From positions 36,522 through 100,521 of the forward strand of contig JAICJI010000001.1 in assembly GCA_025928515.1 (NCBI GenBank): a stretch of 64,000 nt of DNA. The letters are read 5' to 3'. Positions 38,996 to 49,326 of this stretch are shown here, in pieces. Position numbers and translations under genes: made by a program. This DNA comes from Thermoleophilia bacterium (GTDB lineage: Bacteria; Actinomycetota; Thermoleophilia; Gaiellales; Gaiellaceae). The notes beneath the pieces are model-generated. The model saw nothing but the letters and a program-made list of their open reading frames with translations, did not search any database and was not told the DNA's origin. Position 1 is the stretch's first letter. Each line of letters starts with the position of its first letter.

Positions 38996-39735
38996 CCGTG
39001 AGCGCGTCTGCGTTCAGCTTCGAGCCGTTTTTCCTCGTGCTCGCCGCCGCCGCCGCCGTCCTCTACGTGCGTGCGGCCAGGAGCGACCGGCCGCCGAGGT
39101 GGCGCGTCGCGGCCTTCGTTTCCGGCGTCTTGCTGATCGCGGCCTCCCTCAACTCGCCGCTCGAGACGATCGCGTCGCACTACCTCCTGCTGATGCATCT
39201 GCTGCAGAACGCCCTCGTCGCCGACGTCGCACCGCTCCTCGTCATGCTCGGCCTCACTCCGGCAATGCGTGCGTCGCTCGGCCGGCACGGACTCGACCGT
39301 CTGCGCTCACGCTGGATCCTGCCGCTCTGGCTCGCGGCCTGGTACTGCACCCATTTCGCGCCGTTTTACGACTGGGCACTCCGCACCGGGTGGGGGCTGA
39401 ACGTCGAGCACGCGATCCTGATCGCCGCCGGCCTGCTCTTCTGGTGGCCGATCGTCAGCGGTCGGCTGTCACCGTCGGCCGGGCTCGGTTACCTCGTCGC
39501 CGCCTTCATCGCCTCGTCGTTCCTCGGCCTCGCGTACATCTTCTCGAGCCGTCCGTTCTACGCCTTCTACGAGCACGCGCCCCGACTCTGGGGATTGTCC
39601 CCCGCGCGCGACCAGAACCTCGGCGGGATCCTCATGAACGGCGAGCAGACGCTCGTCTTCCTGCTCGCAATCGGCTGGTTCGTGCTGCGGCTGCTCGACG
39701 AGGAGCACGCGCGGGAGCCGCTTTCGGATACATAG
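38992..39735 (+). CDS. CtaG-family cytochrome c oxidase assembly protein, copy 2
   Basis: Multi-TM; YLLLMHLLQNALVADVAPLLVMLGL; THFAPFYDWAL; DQNLGGILMNGEQ. Confidence 0.82.
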   Translation: MTVSASAFSFEPFFLVLAAAAAVLYVRAARSDRPPRWRVAAFVSGVLLIAASLNSPLETIASHYLLLMHLLQNALVADVAPLLVMLGLTPAMRASLGRHGLDRLRSRWILPLWLAAWYCTHFAPFYDWALRTGWGLNVEHAILIAAGLLFWWPIVSGRLSPSAGLGYLVAAFIASSFLGLAYIFSSRPFYAFYEHAPRLWGLSPARDQNLGGILMNGEQTLVFLLAIGWFVLRLLDEEHAREPLSDT

Positions 39736-39787
39736 CGGGAGCCGGTGGTAGCGTCGCCGCCGTGCTGTTCAGGGAGGAGGGACTCGC

Positions 39788-40240
39788 ATGGTCGCCGCAG
39801 ATCTAGATCGATTCGTGGAGGACTACCACGACGCGCTCGACGAGTTCTTCCGTGGCGATCCGGAGCCCGCGAAGGCTCTCTATTCCCACCGCGAGGACGC
39901 CAGTCTCGCCAACCCGTTCGGCCCGGTCGCGATCGGGTGGGACAAGGTGGAAGAGGCGATGGAACGTGCGGCGGCCAACTACAGAGACGGCGGGGCCACC
40001 GGTTTCGAGACGCTGACCACCTGTGTCACCCAGGAGTTGGCGTACCTCGTGGAGGTCGAGCGCTTCGAAGCCAAGGTCGGCAGCGCGGAGGAGAGGGCTT
40101 CCGGGGCTTTGCGGGTGACGAGCGTGCTTCGCCCCGAGAGCGGTGTCTGGAAGGTCGTGCATCGGCACGCAGATCCGATTACCAGCCCTCGCGAGGCAGA
40201 TTCGGTCATCCAAAGCAAGGCGGGATCCTCCCACCCTTGA
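39788..40240 (+). CDS. SnoaL/NTF2-like fold protein
   Basis: DRFVEDYHDALDEFFRGDPEPAKALYSHREDASLANPFGPVAIGWDKV...VWKVVHRHAD. Confidence 0.78.
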   Translation: MVAADLDRFVEDYHDALDEFFRGDPEPAKALYSHREDASLANPFGPVAIGWDKVEEAMERAAANYRDGGATGFETLTTCVTQELAYLVEVERFEAKVGSAEERASGALRVTSVLRPESGVWKVVHRHADPITSPREADSVIQSKAGSSHP

Positions 40241-41583
40241 CAAGGCTCCTGTTCAAGCAGTTCCTGAACGACGATCTGGGGTGCGCTTCGTACCTCGTCG
40301 GAGACGAGCACGCGGGTGTCGCGGTCGTCGTCGATCCGCCGTATTTCGTCGAGCCGGTGCTGGCGGAGGCCGAGCGGCACGGCGTCCGCATCGCCGGCGT
40401 TCTCGAGACCCACACCCACGCCGACCACATCTCGGGACACGGTCGCCTCGCGCTCGAGCACGGCGTCCCGATCCGCGTGCACCGCGCCGCGGAGGCGACC
40501 TTCGCGCACGAGCCGCTCGAAGACGGGACGGAAGTAGAGGTCGGCGACGTCGTGCTCCGCACTATCCACACGCCGGGCCACCGCCCCGAACACTGCTGCT
40601 TCGCGGTGATCGACCGCTCACGCAGCGACGAGCCGTGGCTCGTGCTCACCGGCGACTCGCTCTTCGTCGGCGACGCCGGCCGACCGGATCTTGCGGTCGA
40701 GGCGCGGGAAGGAGCCGAGGGCCTGTTCAACAGCCTGCGCCGGCTCGTCGAGCTCGGCGACGGCGTCGAGGTCTTCCCCGGCCACGTTGCAGGCTCGCTG
40801 TGTGGCGCGGCGATGAGCTCCAAGACCTCGACGACGATCGGCTACGAGCGCCGCTCCAATCCCGCGCTCGAGGGGGAGCTCGCCGATTTCCTCGCTGCCC
40901 GGCTCGGGCCGCAGCCGCCGCGGCCGCCCAACATGGAGCGGATCGTGGAGCTCAATCGTGGCGAGCTCCTCGGCGCCCAGCCCCAAGTGACGCGCATCGA
41001 TTCGATGCCACAGGAGGCGGTTGTCGTCGATGTCCGCCCGACGGACGCATTCGCAGCCGGTCACCACCGGGGCGCCGTCGGCATCCCGGTGTCCGGTTCC
41101 AGCTTCGCGACGCGGGCGGCGTTCGTCCTGCCCGAGCGTCCCGTCGTCCTCCATGCGGCCGACGAGGACGAGGCGGTGCGGGCCGCACGGTCGCTGCACA
41201 CGGTCGCGCTGTTCGCAACGGCCGGCTGGCAGCAAGGCGGCGGCTCGGAGAAGCTCGAGCCGGTGTCGCTCGAGGAGCTCGAGCACCTGCTCGCGAACGA
41301 CGCGGTGGAGCTGCTCGACGTGCGCGAGGCGGACGAGCGGGACGAGGGCCACATCCCCGGCTCGCAGCACCTGCCCTATCGCACGGCGCGCGCCGCGGCG
41401 GAGGCAGGGCTGCTCAACGGCCGCCCGGTCGTGACCATCTGCGAGTCGGGCCCGCGGGCGGCGATCGCCGCGAGCGTGCTGCAGGCAGCCGGCGTGGACG
41501 CACGTCCGGTGCTCGACGGCGGGATTACCGAGTGGCGCGCCCGCGGCGGCGAGACCACCTGCTTCCGCCGCTGCGGTAGCTAG
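40237..41583 (+). CDS. MBL-fold hydrolase (persulfide dioxygenase-like) fused to two rhodanese domains
   Basis: THTHADHISGH; GDSLFVGDAGRPDL; LLDVREADERDEGHIPGSQHLPY; CESGPRAAIAA; TTG start. Confidence 0.92.
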   Translation: MTRLLFKQFLNDDLGCASYLVGDEHAGVAVVVDPPYFVEPVLAEAERHGVRIAGVLETHTHADHISGHGRLALEHGVPIRVHRAAEATFAHEPLEDGTEVEVGDVVLRTIHTPGHRPEHCCFAVIDRSRSDEPWLVLTGDSLFVGDAGRPDLAVEAREGAEGLFNSLRRLVELGDGVEVFPGHVAGSLCGAAMSSKTSTTIGYERRSNPALEGELADFLAARLGPQPPRPPNMERIVELNRGELLGAQPQVTRIDSMPQEAVVVDVRPTDAFAAGHHRGAVGIPVSGSSFATRAAFVLPERPVVLHAADEDEAVRAARSLHTVALFATAGWQQGGGSEKLEPVSLEELEHLLANDAVELLDVREADERDEGHIPGSQHLPYRTARAAAEAGLLNGRPVVTICESGPRAAIAASVLQAAGVDARPVLDGGITEWRARGGETTCFRRCGS

Positions 41584-41585
41584 CC

Positions 41586-41894
41586 CTACGTCAACAGACG
41601 GGCGACCGCCGTCACGACTGCCGCCCCCACGACCACCACGGTCATGGGCGCACGCCGCCAGAGCGCGACCGCGGCGAACGCGACTCCGAGCGCGCGTGCG
41701 TCGAGTGTGAGCGAGCGTCCCTTGCCGAACGTCTCCACCATCACCAGCGCCGCGAGCAGCGCGGACGCGAGGAGCTCGACGATGATCAGCGCGCGTGCCG
41801 GCAGCGGGCGGCCGCCGACCGTCAGCGGCCCGGCGAGCCTCAGGACGGCGGTCGCGAGCGCGAGCACCGCAACGGTCACCCATACACCGGTCAC
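41586..41894 (-). CDS. azlD: AzlD-family branched-chain amino acid transport protein
   Basis: 102 aa multi-TM, adjacent to AzlC. Confidence 0.8.
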   Translation of the reverse strand: MTGVWVTVAVLALATAVLRLAGPLTVGGRPLPARALIIVELLASALLAALVMVETFGKGRSLTLDARALGVAFAAVALWRRAPMTVVVVGAAVVTAVARLLT

Positions 41895-42553
41895 GAGCGC
41901 ATCCTCGAGGCGGCTACCGCCGCCGCTGCCGCCGCCAGGATCGGCAGGCCGGCGGGAACGAGCGGCGTCAGCACGAGCGCGATCCCTGCTCCGCCTCCGG
42001 CGGCGGCCAGCCGCCGCCGTCCACGTGCCTCCTCGAACAACAACGCGACGAAGAAGGCGGGGAATAGCGCGTCGAGGCCGAGCGCGTTCGGGTCGCCGAG
42101 CCTCGGCCCGACGAAGACGCCGACGATCGTCCCGAGCACCCAGCCCGTGTACTGCGGGATGCTCACCCCGACCATGTACCAGGGGTCGAAAGTGCCGTCT
42201 CCCCTACTCGCGGCCGCCCACGAGGCGTCGACCGTGGTCAGCGCGAACGCCGCGCGCGACAACGGGCGGCCGAGCAGCGACGGGGCCAACGCGAGCCCCA
42301 TTGCGAGGTACCGCGCGTTGAGCAGGACGGCAGCGGCGATCGCTGCTCCTGTACTTCCGCCGGCGGTCAGGACCGCGAGCGCCCCGAACTGCGCCGAGCC
42401 CGAGAACACGAAGATCGACATGACGATCGGAGCGAGCGAGCCCATGAGCGGTCGCGCGAGCACACCGAACGAGAGCGAGATCGCAAACACGGCGATCCCG
42501 AAGGGCAGGCCGCGCCGGATCCCGGCCCTGCGCCGCTCCCTCGCCGCCTCCAT
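41891..42553 (-). CDS. azlC: AzlC family branched-chain amino acid permease
   Basis: GIRRGLPFGIAVFAISLSFGVLAR...SGSAQFGALAVL...LNARYLAMGLAL. Confidence 0.88.
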   Translation of the reverse strand: MEAARERRRAGIRRGLPFGIAVFAISLSFGVLARPLMGSLAPIVMSIFVFSGSAQFGALAVLTAGGSTGAAIAAAVLLNARYLAMGLALAPSLLGRPLSRAAFALTTVDASWAAASRGDGTFDPWYMVGVSIPQYTGWVLGTIVGVFVGPRLGDPNALGLDALFPAFFVALLFEEARGRRRLAAAGGGAGIALVLTPLVPAGLPILAAAAAAVAASRMRS

Positions 42554-42582
42554 GAGCCCAACGTTATGGGCGGAGCTGCAGG

Positions 42583-45500
42583 CTAGGACGCCGCCGAGAG
42601 CAGGCCTTCCGCGTCGCGCACGAGCTTCGTCGCTCCGACCGCGTGGAAGAACGCGAGGCCACGCTCGAGCTGCACGTCGGCCTCCCGGGTGCGGCCCGCT
42701 GCTGCGAGCTGCCGGGCCGCCTCGATCCTGGTGACGGCCTCGTCGTGCGGCGAAACGAGCGCCCATTCGTCCGCCGCCTCGAGCACGCGACCCTCGAGCA
42801 GCAAGCGGGCCCCGCGCACACGGCGCGTATCCGCATGTCGCTTGTGAAACGCGAGCCACTTCTCCCCCATCCCGACGCGTATGACCAGAACCGTGTTCTT
42901 CGCGTCTACCCCGGTGCCCGGTGCCGGATCGCGAGCGCCACAGGAAAAACCCGTTCGACGAGCCGCCGCGCCAGCTCCTCGTCGCCGATGACGAGCGAGG
43001 CCCAGCCGGCTTCGAGAAGCCCCGGGATGGCCGACTGCCCATCGGGAATCTTCTCCGCCAGCGCCAGCCCTTCGTCCCGGCAGGCTCGGGCCGCGGCGAG
43101 CTGGTCGCGCGCCCCCAGGATGTACGCCTTGAACAAGAGGATGCTGTCGAGGGTGTAGTGCGGGCCGAGCGCGATCTGCGCGTCCCCGCGCCGCAGCGCC
43201 TCGTCCCAGCTCCCGAAGAGCAGGGCTTTGTGGATCCATCCCCACTCGAGCCAGCGGAGGTTCGGCCGGTCGCCCGCCCGCTCGGCCTCCTCCATTGCGG
43301 CAGCCTGCAGCGGCTCAAATGCATCCATGGCGCCGTCCGTCCACTCGAAGACGGCGCAGTTCGCAAGCGCGCGGAAGCGCGGCGACGAACCGATCGGCGC
43401 GAGCTCGATCGCCGTGTCCGTGAGCCGCCGTCCCTCGTCGAGATCCCCGGCGGCCATCGCGACGACGCCCTGCGTCACGAGCAGCGAGGCGCGCAGCTCG
43501 TTCGAGCCATGGGCCGGCGCCAGCTCCACTGCCTCCGCAAGGTCACGCTCGGCGCGGTCGTAATCGCCCCGGAACCAATGAATGCGCGCGCTCTCGGCGA
43601 GGAGCTCCGCTCGCGCGGGCGAGGCCGGGCGCCCATCGAGCAGCTTCAGCCCGCGTTCGAGGAAGCTGCGGGGGTCTCCCGTCGCGTACCAGACGGTCAT
43701 CGCCGCTGACGCCGCGAATTGCGCTGCGTCCTCCCACAGACCGGCCGCCTCGAGAGCATCCAACGCGGCCTCGAGTTGGTCGGTATCTCCGGTTGCGCGG
43801 GCGCGCGCGCCGGCGCACGCCGCGACGAGCTTCGGGTACTCCCCGTCTTCGGCCGGCCAGGAAGCGAGCGCCTGAGCGTAGTAGCGCTCGGCCGCGGGCC
43901 AGGCCCCGAGCGCGCGGGCGCGGTCGCCAGCGCGTCGGAACGTGATCCGCGCCCGGTCGCCCACCTCGACCCCCAGCTCGTCGCCCGCCGCGAGATGGTG
44001 CGCGACGAGCTCGGCATGATCATCGGCGCGGCCCAACGACTCGATCCAGTCGGCCGCGCGCACGTGCTTCTCGCCTCGCGCCGCGCGTGGGATCTGGCCG
44101 TAGGCGACGTCGCGGACGAGCACGTGCCGGAACACGTACTGCGTCTCGCCGCCGACAGCCGAGCGGCGCTCGCGGCGCAGGATCCCCTTGCGGTCGAGCG
44201 AGTGGAGCGCTTCGTCGTGCGCGTCGATGGCTCCCGCCCAGAACACCTTCCCGTAGACCGAGGCGTCCTGCACGATCCGCTTTTCCTCCGGTGAGAGCCC
44301 GTCGAGCCGCGCGGCGATCAACCCCTGCACCGTCTCGGGTAGGGGTAGGTCGTCGGCCGAGCCGCGCTCCGTGTAGAGACGCGCGAACTGCTCGGCGTAC
44401 AACGGGTTTCCGCCGGCCCGCTCGAGCAGCGCCCGTTGCGTCTCCGCCGGCAGCGCGGCCTGGTCGAGGACGGCGTGGATGATCTGCGCCGCCTCCTCGT
44501 CGCTCAACGGCGTCAGTGCGATCGTCGAGACGTTCAGCTTGCCGCCGCCCCACGACGGCCTCCGGTCGAGCAGCTCGGGGCGCGCGGTCGCGATGACGAG
44601 GATTGGGACTCCCGTCGCCCAGTCGACGAGATGGTCGATGAAGTCGAGCAGGCCCTCGTCGCCCCAGTGCATGTCCTCGAAGACCATGACGAGCGGACGC
44701 CGTTCGGCGAGGCTCTCGAAAAACGCACGCCACGCCGGAGCACTGTCACCGCCCGCACCGCCGTGATCGACGCCGACGAGCGGAAGGAGGTGATCGATCA
44801 CCCACTCGCGCTCTGCCTCGTCCGCCAGGAGTTGCGCGACGTTCGAGCGCAACTTCTCGGCGCAAATGTCCGGTGGATCGTTCTCCTCGATGCCGGCCTG
44901 CGCCTTCACCATCTCCGCCACCGCCCAGAAGCTGACGCCGTCACCGTAGGGCAGCGCGCGGCCCTGGCGCCACCACACGAGATCCGGCTGTCCTTCGAGA
45001 TGCGCGAAGAACGCTCCGACGAGGCGCGACTTGCCGATGCCGGGGACGCCGACGAGCGTGACGAGCTGCGGCTCGCGCTCGGACTTCGCCCGCTCGAACG
45101 CGTCGACGATCACGCCGAGCTCGCGCGTGCGACCCACGAACGGCAACGCCGTGCGCTCGACGTCCACCCCGAGCCGGGAGCGCACCCGAACGGCCTCCCA
45201 GACCGGGATCGGCTCGGACTTGCCCTTCCCCACGACCGGCTCGCGCTCTGCATACTCGACGACATCCCTCGTCGCGCGATACGTCGTCTCGCCGACGAGC
45301 ACGCCGTTCACGGGCGCGGCGGTCTGCAGCCTCGCCGTCGTGTTGACGACGTCGCCGGCTGCCATCCCCTCCCCCTCCGCAGGCCGCGCCCCGAGGATGA
45401 CGAGCGCCTCGCCGGTGTTGACCGCGATGCGCACCTGAAGGTCGTGCTCCTCGCGCGCCCAGTCCCGGATCGCCAGTGCGGCGCCGACCGCGCGCAGCGG

Positions 45501-45806
45501 ATCGTCGTCGTGCGCGACCGGAGCTCCGAAGAGCGCCATCACCGCGTCGCCGATGAACTTCTCCACCGTCCCGCCGCGTTTCTCGAGCTCGCTGCGCAGC
45601 CGCTCCCAGTACGGCGCGAGCACGGCGCGGACGTCTTCCGGATCGAGTTGCTCCGCGCGCGAGGTGAAGCCGACGAGGTCGGCGAAGAGCACCGAAACGA
45701 CCTTGCGCTCCTCGCGGGGCGGCTCGCTCGTCAGCGCTGCGCCGCAGGCGGAACAGAAGCGCGCGGTGTCGTGGTTCTCCTGGCTGCAGACGGGACAGGC
45801 GCGCAT
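42583..45806 (-). pseudogene. Adenylate cyclase domain + AAA ATPase regulator with apparent C-terminal frameshift near 42906
   Basis: CPVCSQENHDTARFCSACGAAL zinc ribbon, VVSVLFADLVGFTSRAEQLD, VGVPGIGKSRLVGAFF. Main frame stops at 42906; C-terminal TPR-like tail continues in another frame to 42583. Confidence 0.7.
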
Positions 45807-45849
45807 CGGGCGGAGTCTAGGACGCTGTGACGTGCGTTTCGAGCGCGGG

Positions 45850-47037
45850 TCAGTCGAGCCGCTCGACCGGGTAGCCCCACTCACCGAGTTGCATGAGAAG
45901 CTGCTCGCAGTGCGCGTCGTCGCGCGTGAGCAGCGTGAGCTCGACGCCCGTGTAGCCGACGGGGATTCCCGGCGACTCGCGCTGGTGCTCGACCTCGACG
46001 ACGTTCACGCGCTCGCCCGCCAGCCTCCCGAGCAGCTCCGCGAGCTCTCCCGGCCGGTCCGGGACACGCGTGCGCAGCACGAGGTAGCGGCCGTGGAGCG
46101 CGAGCCCGCGCCGCATCACCTGCACCATGAGCGAGGCGTCGATGTTGCCCCCGGAGAGGAGCGCGAGCACGGCGCCCGAACCGCCGACGAGACCTCCGAG
46201 GACGGCGGCGACGCTCGCCGCTCCCGCCCCTTCGACGACGAGCTTCGTCCGCTCGGCGAGGAGGACGATCGCCTCCGCGATCTGCTCGTCCTCGACGGTG
46301 ACGATGTCGTCGAGCGTCTCGCCGAGGATCCCCATCGTCAGGTCGCCCGGCTGCTTGACCGCGATCCCGTCGGCGATCGTGTGGCCCGAGCCGCCCGGTC
46401 GAGTTCCCGCGGCCTGGACTCCGACCAGGCGCAGCCCCGGCCGCACGGCGCGGAGGGCGAGGGAAATGCCCGACGCCAGCCCTCCTCCCCCGATCGGGAG
46501 CACGACCGTGTCGAGCTCGTCGACCTGCTCCGCGAGCTCGAGGCCGATCGTCCCCTGGCCCGACATCACGAAGGTGTCCTCGTACGGGTGGACGAACGTG
46601 CCGCCGCTCCCCTCGACGTAGGCCTGGGCCTCGGCGAGCGTCTCTTCGAACGCCGGCCCCGTCAGATCGACCTCAGCGCCGTAATTGCGCGTCGCGTCGA
46701 CCTTGGCCATCGGCGAGTCCTGCGGCATGAAGATGCGCGCCGGCGCGCCGAGCTCCCGGGCCGCCCAGGCGACCGCCTGGCCGTGGTTGCCGGCGCTCGC
46801 TGCCACGACACCCGCGGCAAGGCGCTCGGGCTCGAGGCTCGAGAGCTTCGTGTAGGCGCCGCGGATCTTGAACGAGCCCGTCCGCTGCAGGTTCTCGGCC
46901 TTCAGGCGAACGGAGCGGCTCGTCAGCCGAGAGAGCGTCTCGGAGGGGAAGACCGGCGTGACGCGCGCGACTCCGGCGAGCCGCTCGCGTGCGCGCTCGA
47001 TCTCAGGAAGCCCGGGTGCCGTTACCTGCGTCGCCAT
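45850..47037 (-). CDS. ilvA: Threonine ammonia-lyase with C-terminal ACT-like domain
   Basis: RLKAENLQRTGSFKIRGAYTKL; ASAGNHGQAVAWAAR; PIGGGGLASG. Confidence 0.92.
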   Translation of the reverse strand: MATQVTAPGLPEIERARERLAGVARVTPVFPSETLSRLTSRSVRLKAENLQRTGSFKIRGAYTKLSSLEPERLAAGVVAASAGNHGQAVAWAARELGAPARIFMPQDSPMAKVDATRNYGAEVDLTGPAFEETLAEAQAYVEGSGGTFVHPYEDTFVMSGQGTIGLELAEQVDELDTVVLPIGGGGLASGISLALRAVRPGLRLVGVQAAGTRPGGSGHTIADGIAVKQPGDLTMGILGETLDDIVTVEDEQIAEAIVLLAERTKLVVEGAGAASVAAVLGGLVGGSGAVLALLSGGNIDASLMVQVMRRGLALHGRYLVLRTRVPDRPGELAELLGRLAGERVNVVEVEHQRESPGIPVGYTGVELTLLTRDDAHCEQLLMQLGEWGYPVERLD

Positions 47038-48004
47038 CGTGGATCCGGAAGACCTTCTCGAGTATCTCGCGTACCGCGGTCAGCGGGTCGAGCTCCCGCG
47101 CCTGCACCTCGGCCAGCAGCCGCCGCAGCTCGGCGTCGTCGGCGACGGCACGCTCGAGGTGGCGGCTCGCCCGGCTCGACGCGACCGCGAAGACCTCGCG
47201 GGCCAGGTTCGCCCGGCGCCTCGCGTCGAGCTGTCCACTCTCCTCGAGGAATGCGCGGTGCTCTTCGACCTTCTCCCACAGCTCCGGCACGTGCTCGCCG
47301 TGCAGGGCTTCGGTGAGGACGATCGGCGGGTTCCAGTCGCGGCTGCGATCGAGCGCGAGGATCGAGCGCACCTCGTTGAGCATCGTCTTGGCCGCGGGGT
47401 TGTCCATCTTGTTGATCGCGATCACGTCGGGGATCTCCATGATTCCCGCCTTCAACGCCTGCACGGCGTCGCCCGAGCCCGGCATGAGGACGAGCAGGAC
47501 GGTGTCGGCGATCCCGATCACCTCGACCTCACTCTGCCCCGCGCCGACCGTCTCGAGGAAAACGATGTCCTTGCCCGCCGCGTCGAGCACGAGGAGCGCC
47601 TGCAGGGCCGCCTCGGCGAGGCCGCCGAGATGGCCGCGCGTCCCCATCGAGCGGATGAAGACTTCCGGGTCGAGAAAGTGGTCGCTGAGCCGGATCCGGT
47701 CGCCCAGCAGCGCGCCGTGCGAGAACGGGCTCGAGGGATCGACCGAGACGACGCCGACCGTGTTCTCGCGCTCACGGACGTGGCGGATCAGTGCCGAGAC
47801 GAGGCTCGACTTCCCTACGCCGGGTGGGCCGGTCACGCCGACCGAATAGGACGAGCCTGTGTGCGGATAGAGGTCGGCGACGACGCCGTACGCGAGCGGG
47901 TCGCCGTCCTCCACGAGCGAGATCGTGCGTGCGAGAGCGCGCCGGTCGCCCTCCCGGACGCCGGCGGCCAGGTCTTCACGACTCCACTCGCGCCGTCCCG
48001 CCAC
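47003..48004 (-). CDS. meaB: Methylmalonyl-CoA mutase-associated GTPase MeaB
   Basis: VGVTGPPGVGKSSLVSALI; VSVDPSSPFSHGALLGDRIRL; FLETVGAGQSEVEV; INKMDNP. Confidence 0.95.
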   Translation of the reverse strand: MAGRREWSREDLAAGVREGDRRALARTISLVEDGDPLAYGVVADLYPHTGSSYSVGVTGPPGVGKSSLVSALIRHVRERENTVGVVSVDPSSPFSHGALLGDRIRLSDHFLDPEVFIRSMGTRGHLGGLAEAALQALLVLDAAGKDIVFLETVGAGQSEVEVIGIADTVLLVLMPGSGDAVQALKAGIMEIPDVIAINKMDNPAAKTMLNEVRSILALDRSRDWNPPIVLTEALHGEHVPELWEKVEEHRAFLEESGQLDARRRANLAREVFAVASSRASRHLERAVADDAELRRLLAEVQARELDPLTAVREILEKVFRIHDGDAGNGTRAS

Positions 48005-48018
48005 GACCCGGAATCTAT

Positions 48019-49290
48019 TCAGTTCGCGGCAGCGACCGGCGAGCGTTCGGCTGGCGCGACCTCGGCCTCCGCGGCCGTCTCGCTGCCGAGGTTCCGCGCG
48101 AGCACGGCGCCGGCGAGGGCGGCCACGAGCAACACTGCGCCCGAGCCTGCCCAGATCCAGCGCGGGGTATTCACCTCCACAGGCTTGCGGAGGAAGACGC
48201 CGCCGAGCCCGAGCCCGAGCCCAACAAACAGGTAGGTGACGCTCATCACGAACGTCAGCGCCCGCCCACGCAGCAGGTCGAACGTGCCGCGCTGGACGAG
48301 CAACGCGTTGCAGGCGACCGCGGCGCCGTTGCCGATCCCGAGCACGACGGCGCAGAGAGCCGCTACCCACACGTCGGGGCTGACCGCGACCGTGAGCGAC
48401 CCGAGGGCCATGAGCAGCAGAGCCTCGCCGTACACGCGGCCGACGCTGTAGTGCGCCAGCGCGGAGGCGCTCGCGAAGGCACCGAGCACGAGGCCGGCAC
48501 CGGTCGCGCCGTACACGAGCCCGTAGCCGACGTTGCCTCCCGAGAACGTGTTCTTCGCGATGAAGACGGTCGCGACGTTGCTCGCGCCCACGGCGAACGA
48601 GGCGATTCCCCACGCGACGAGCACGGCCCGCATCGAGGGCGAGCGGAGCGCGGCGCCGAAGCCATCCCGCAGATCGCGCCAGTAGCCGCGCGAGAGCGCA
48701 CGCTCGCTTTGCAGGAGGCGCGGCGGGATCCGCACGAGCAGCGCGATCGAGACCACGAAGGACGCCGCGTTGATCGCGTAGGCCACTTTCGGGCCGTCCG
48801 CGGCCGTCAAGACGCCGCCCACGAGCGGCCCCACCGCCCAGCTCACGTTCTCGACCGTCTGCAGCAGCGCGTTCGCGCGAGGCAGCTCCGCGTCCGGCAC
48901 GAGGTTCGGGATCCCGGCGTAGACGGCCGGGCGGAAGAACCCGGTGGCGAGGCCCGCGACGAGCGCGAGCCCGACGACCGTCGCGGCGCTCGGCGCGAAG
49001 GGAAGAGCAACGAACACGCCGACCCTGATCGCGTCGGCGCCGATCATCAGCGACCGCCGCTCGAGCCGATCCAGGAGCGGCCCGAACACGAGCCCCACCA
49101 CGATCGTCGGCAAGAACTCGACGACGAGCACGGCCCCCACCCAGAGGCCGGAGCCCGTCCGGTCGTGGACGTCGATCGCGAGCGCAATTGCCGCGAGCAG
49201 CGTCCCGACGCTCGAGCCGAGGGTCGCAAAGAAGAGGTTGCGGAACCCCTCCAGGCGGAGCGGCGCGAGCTGGGCGGACGGAAGCCTCAC
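48019..49290 (-). CDS. MFS transporter
   Basis: 423 aa, about 12 TM; FRNLFFATLGSSVGTLLAAIALAIDVHDRTGSG. Confidence 0.9.
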   Translation of the reverse strand: MRLPSAQLAPLRLEGFRNLFFATLGSSVGTLLAAIALAIDVHDRTGSGLWVGAVLVVEFLPTIVVGLVFGPLLDRLERRSLMIGADAIRVGVFVALPFAPSAATVVGLALVAGLATGFFRPAVYAGIPNLVPDAELPRANALLQTVENVSWAVGPLVGGVLTAADGPKVAYAINAASFVVSIALLVRIPPRLLQSERALSRGYWRDLRDGFGAALRSPSMRAVLVAWGIASFAVGASNVATVFIAKNTFSGGNVGYGLVYGATGAGLVLGAFASASALAHYSVGRVYGEALLLMALGSLTVAVSPDVWVAALCAVVLGIGNGAAVACNALLVQRGTFDLLRGRALTFVMSVTYLFVGLGLGLGGVFLRKPVEVNTPRWIWAGSGAVLLVAALAGAVLARNLGSETAAEAEVAPAERSPVAAAN

Positions 49291-49326
49291 GAGCTTGCGC
49301 CCGAACGTACCACCTGCGCCAGCCGG

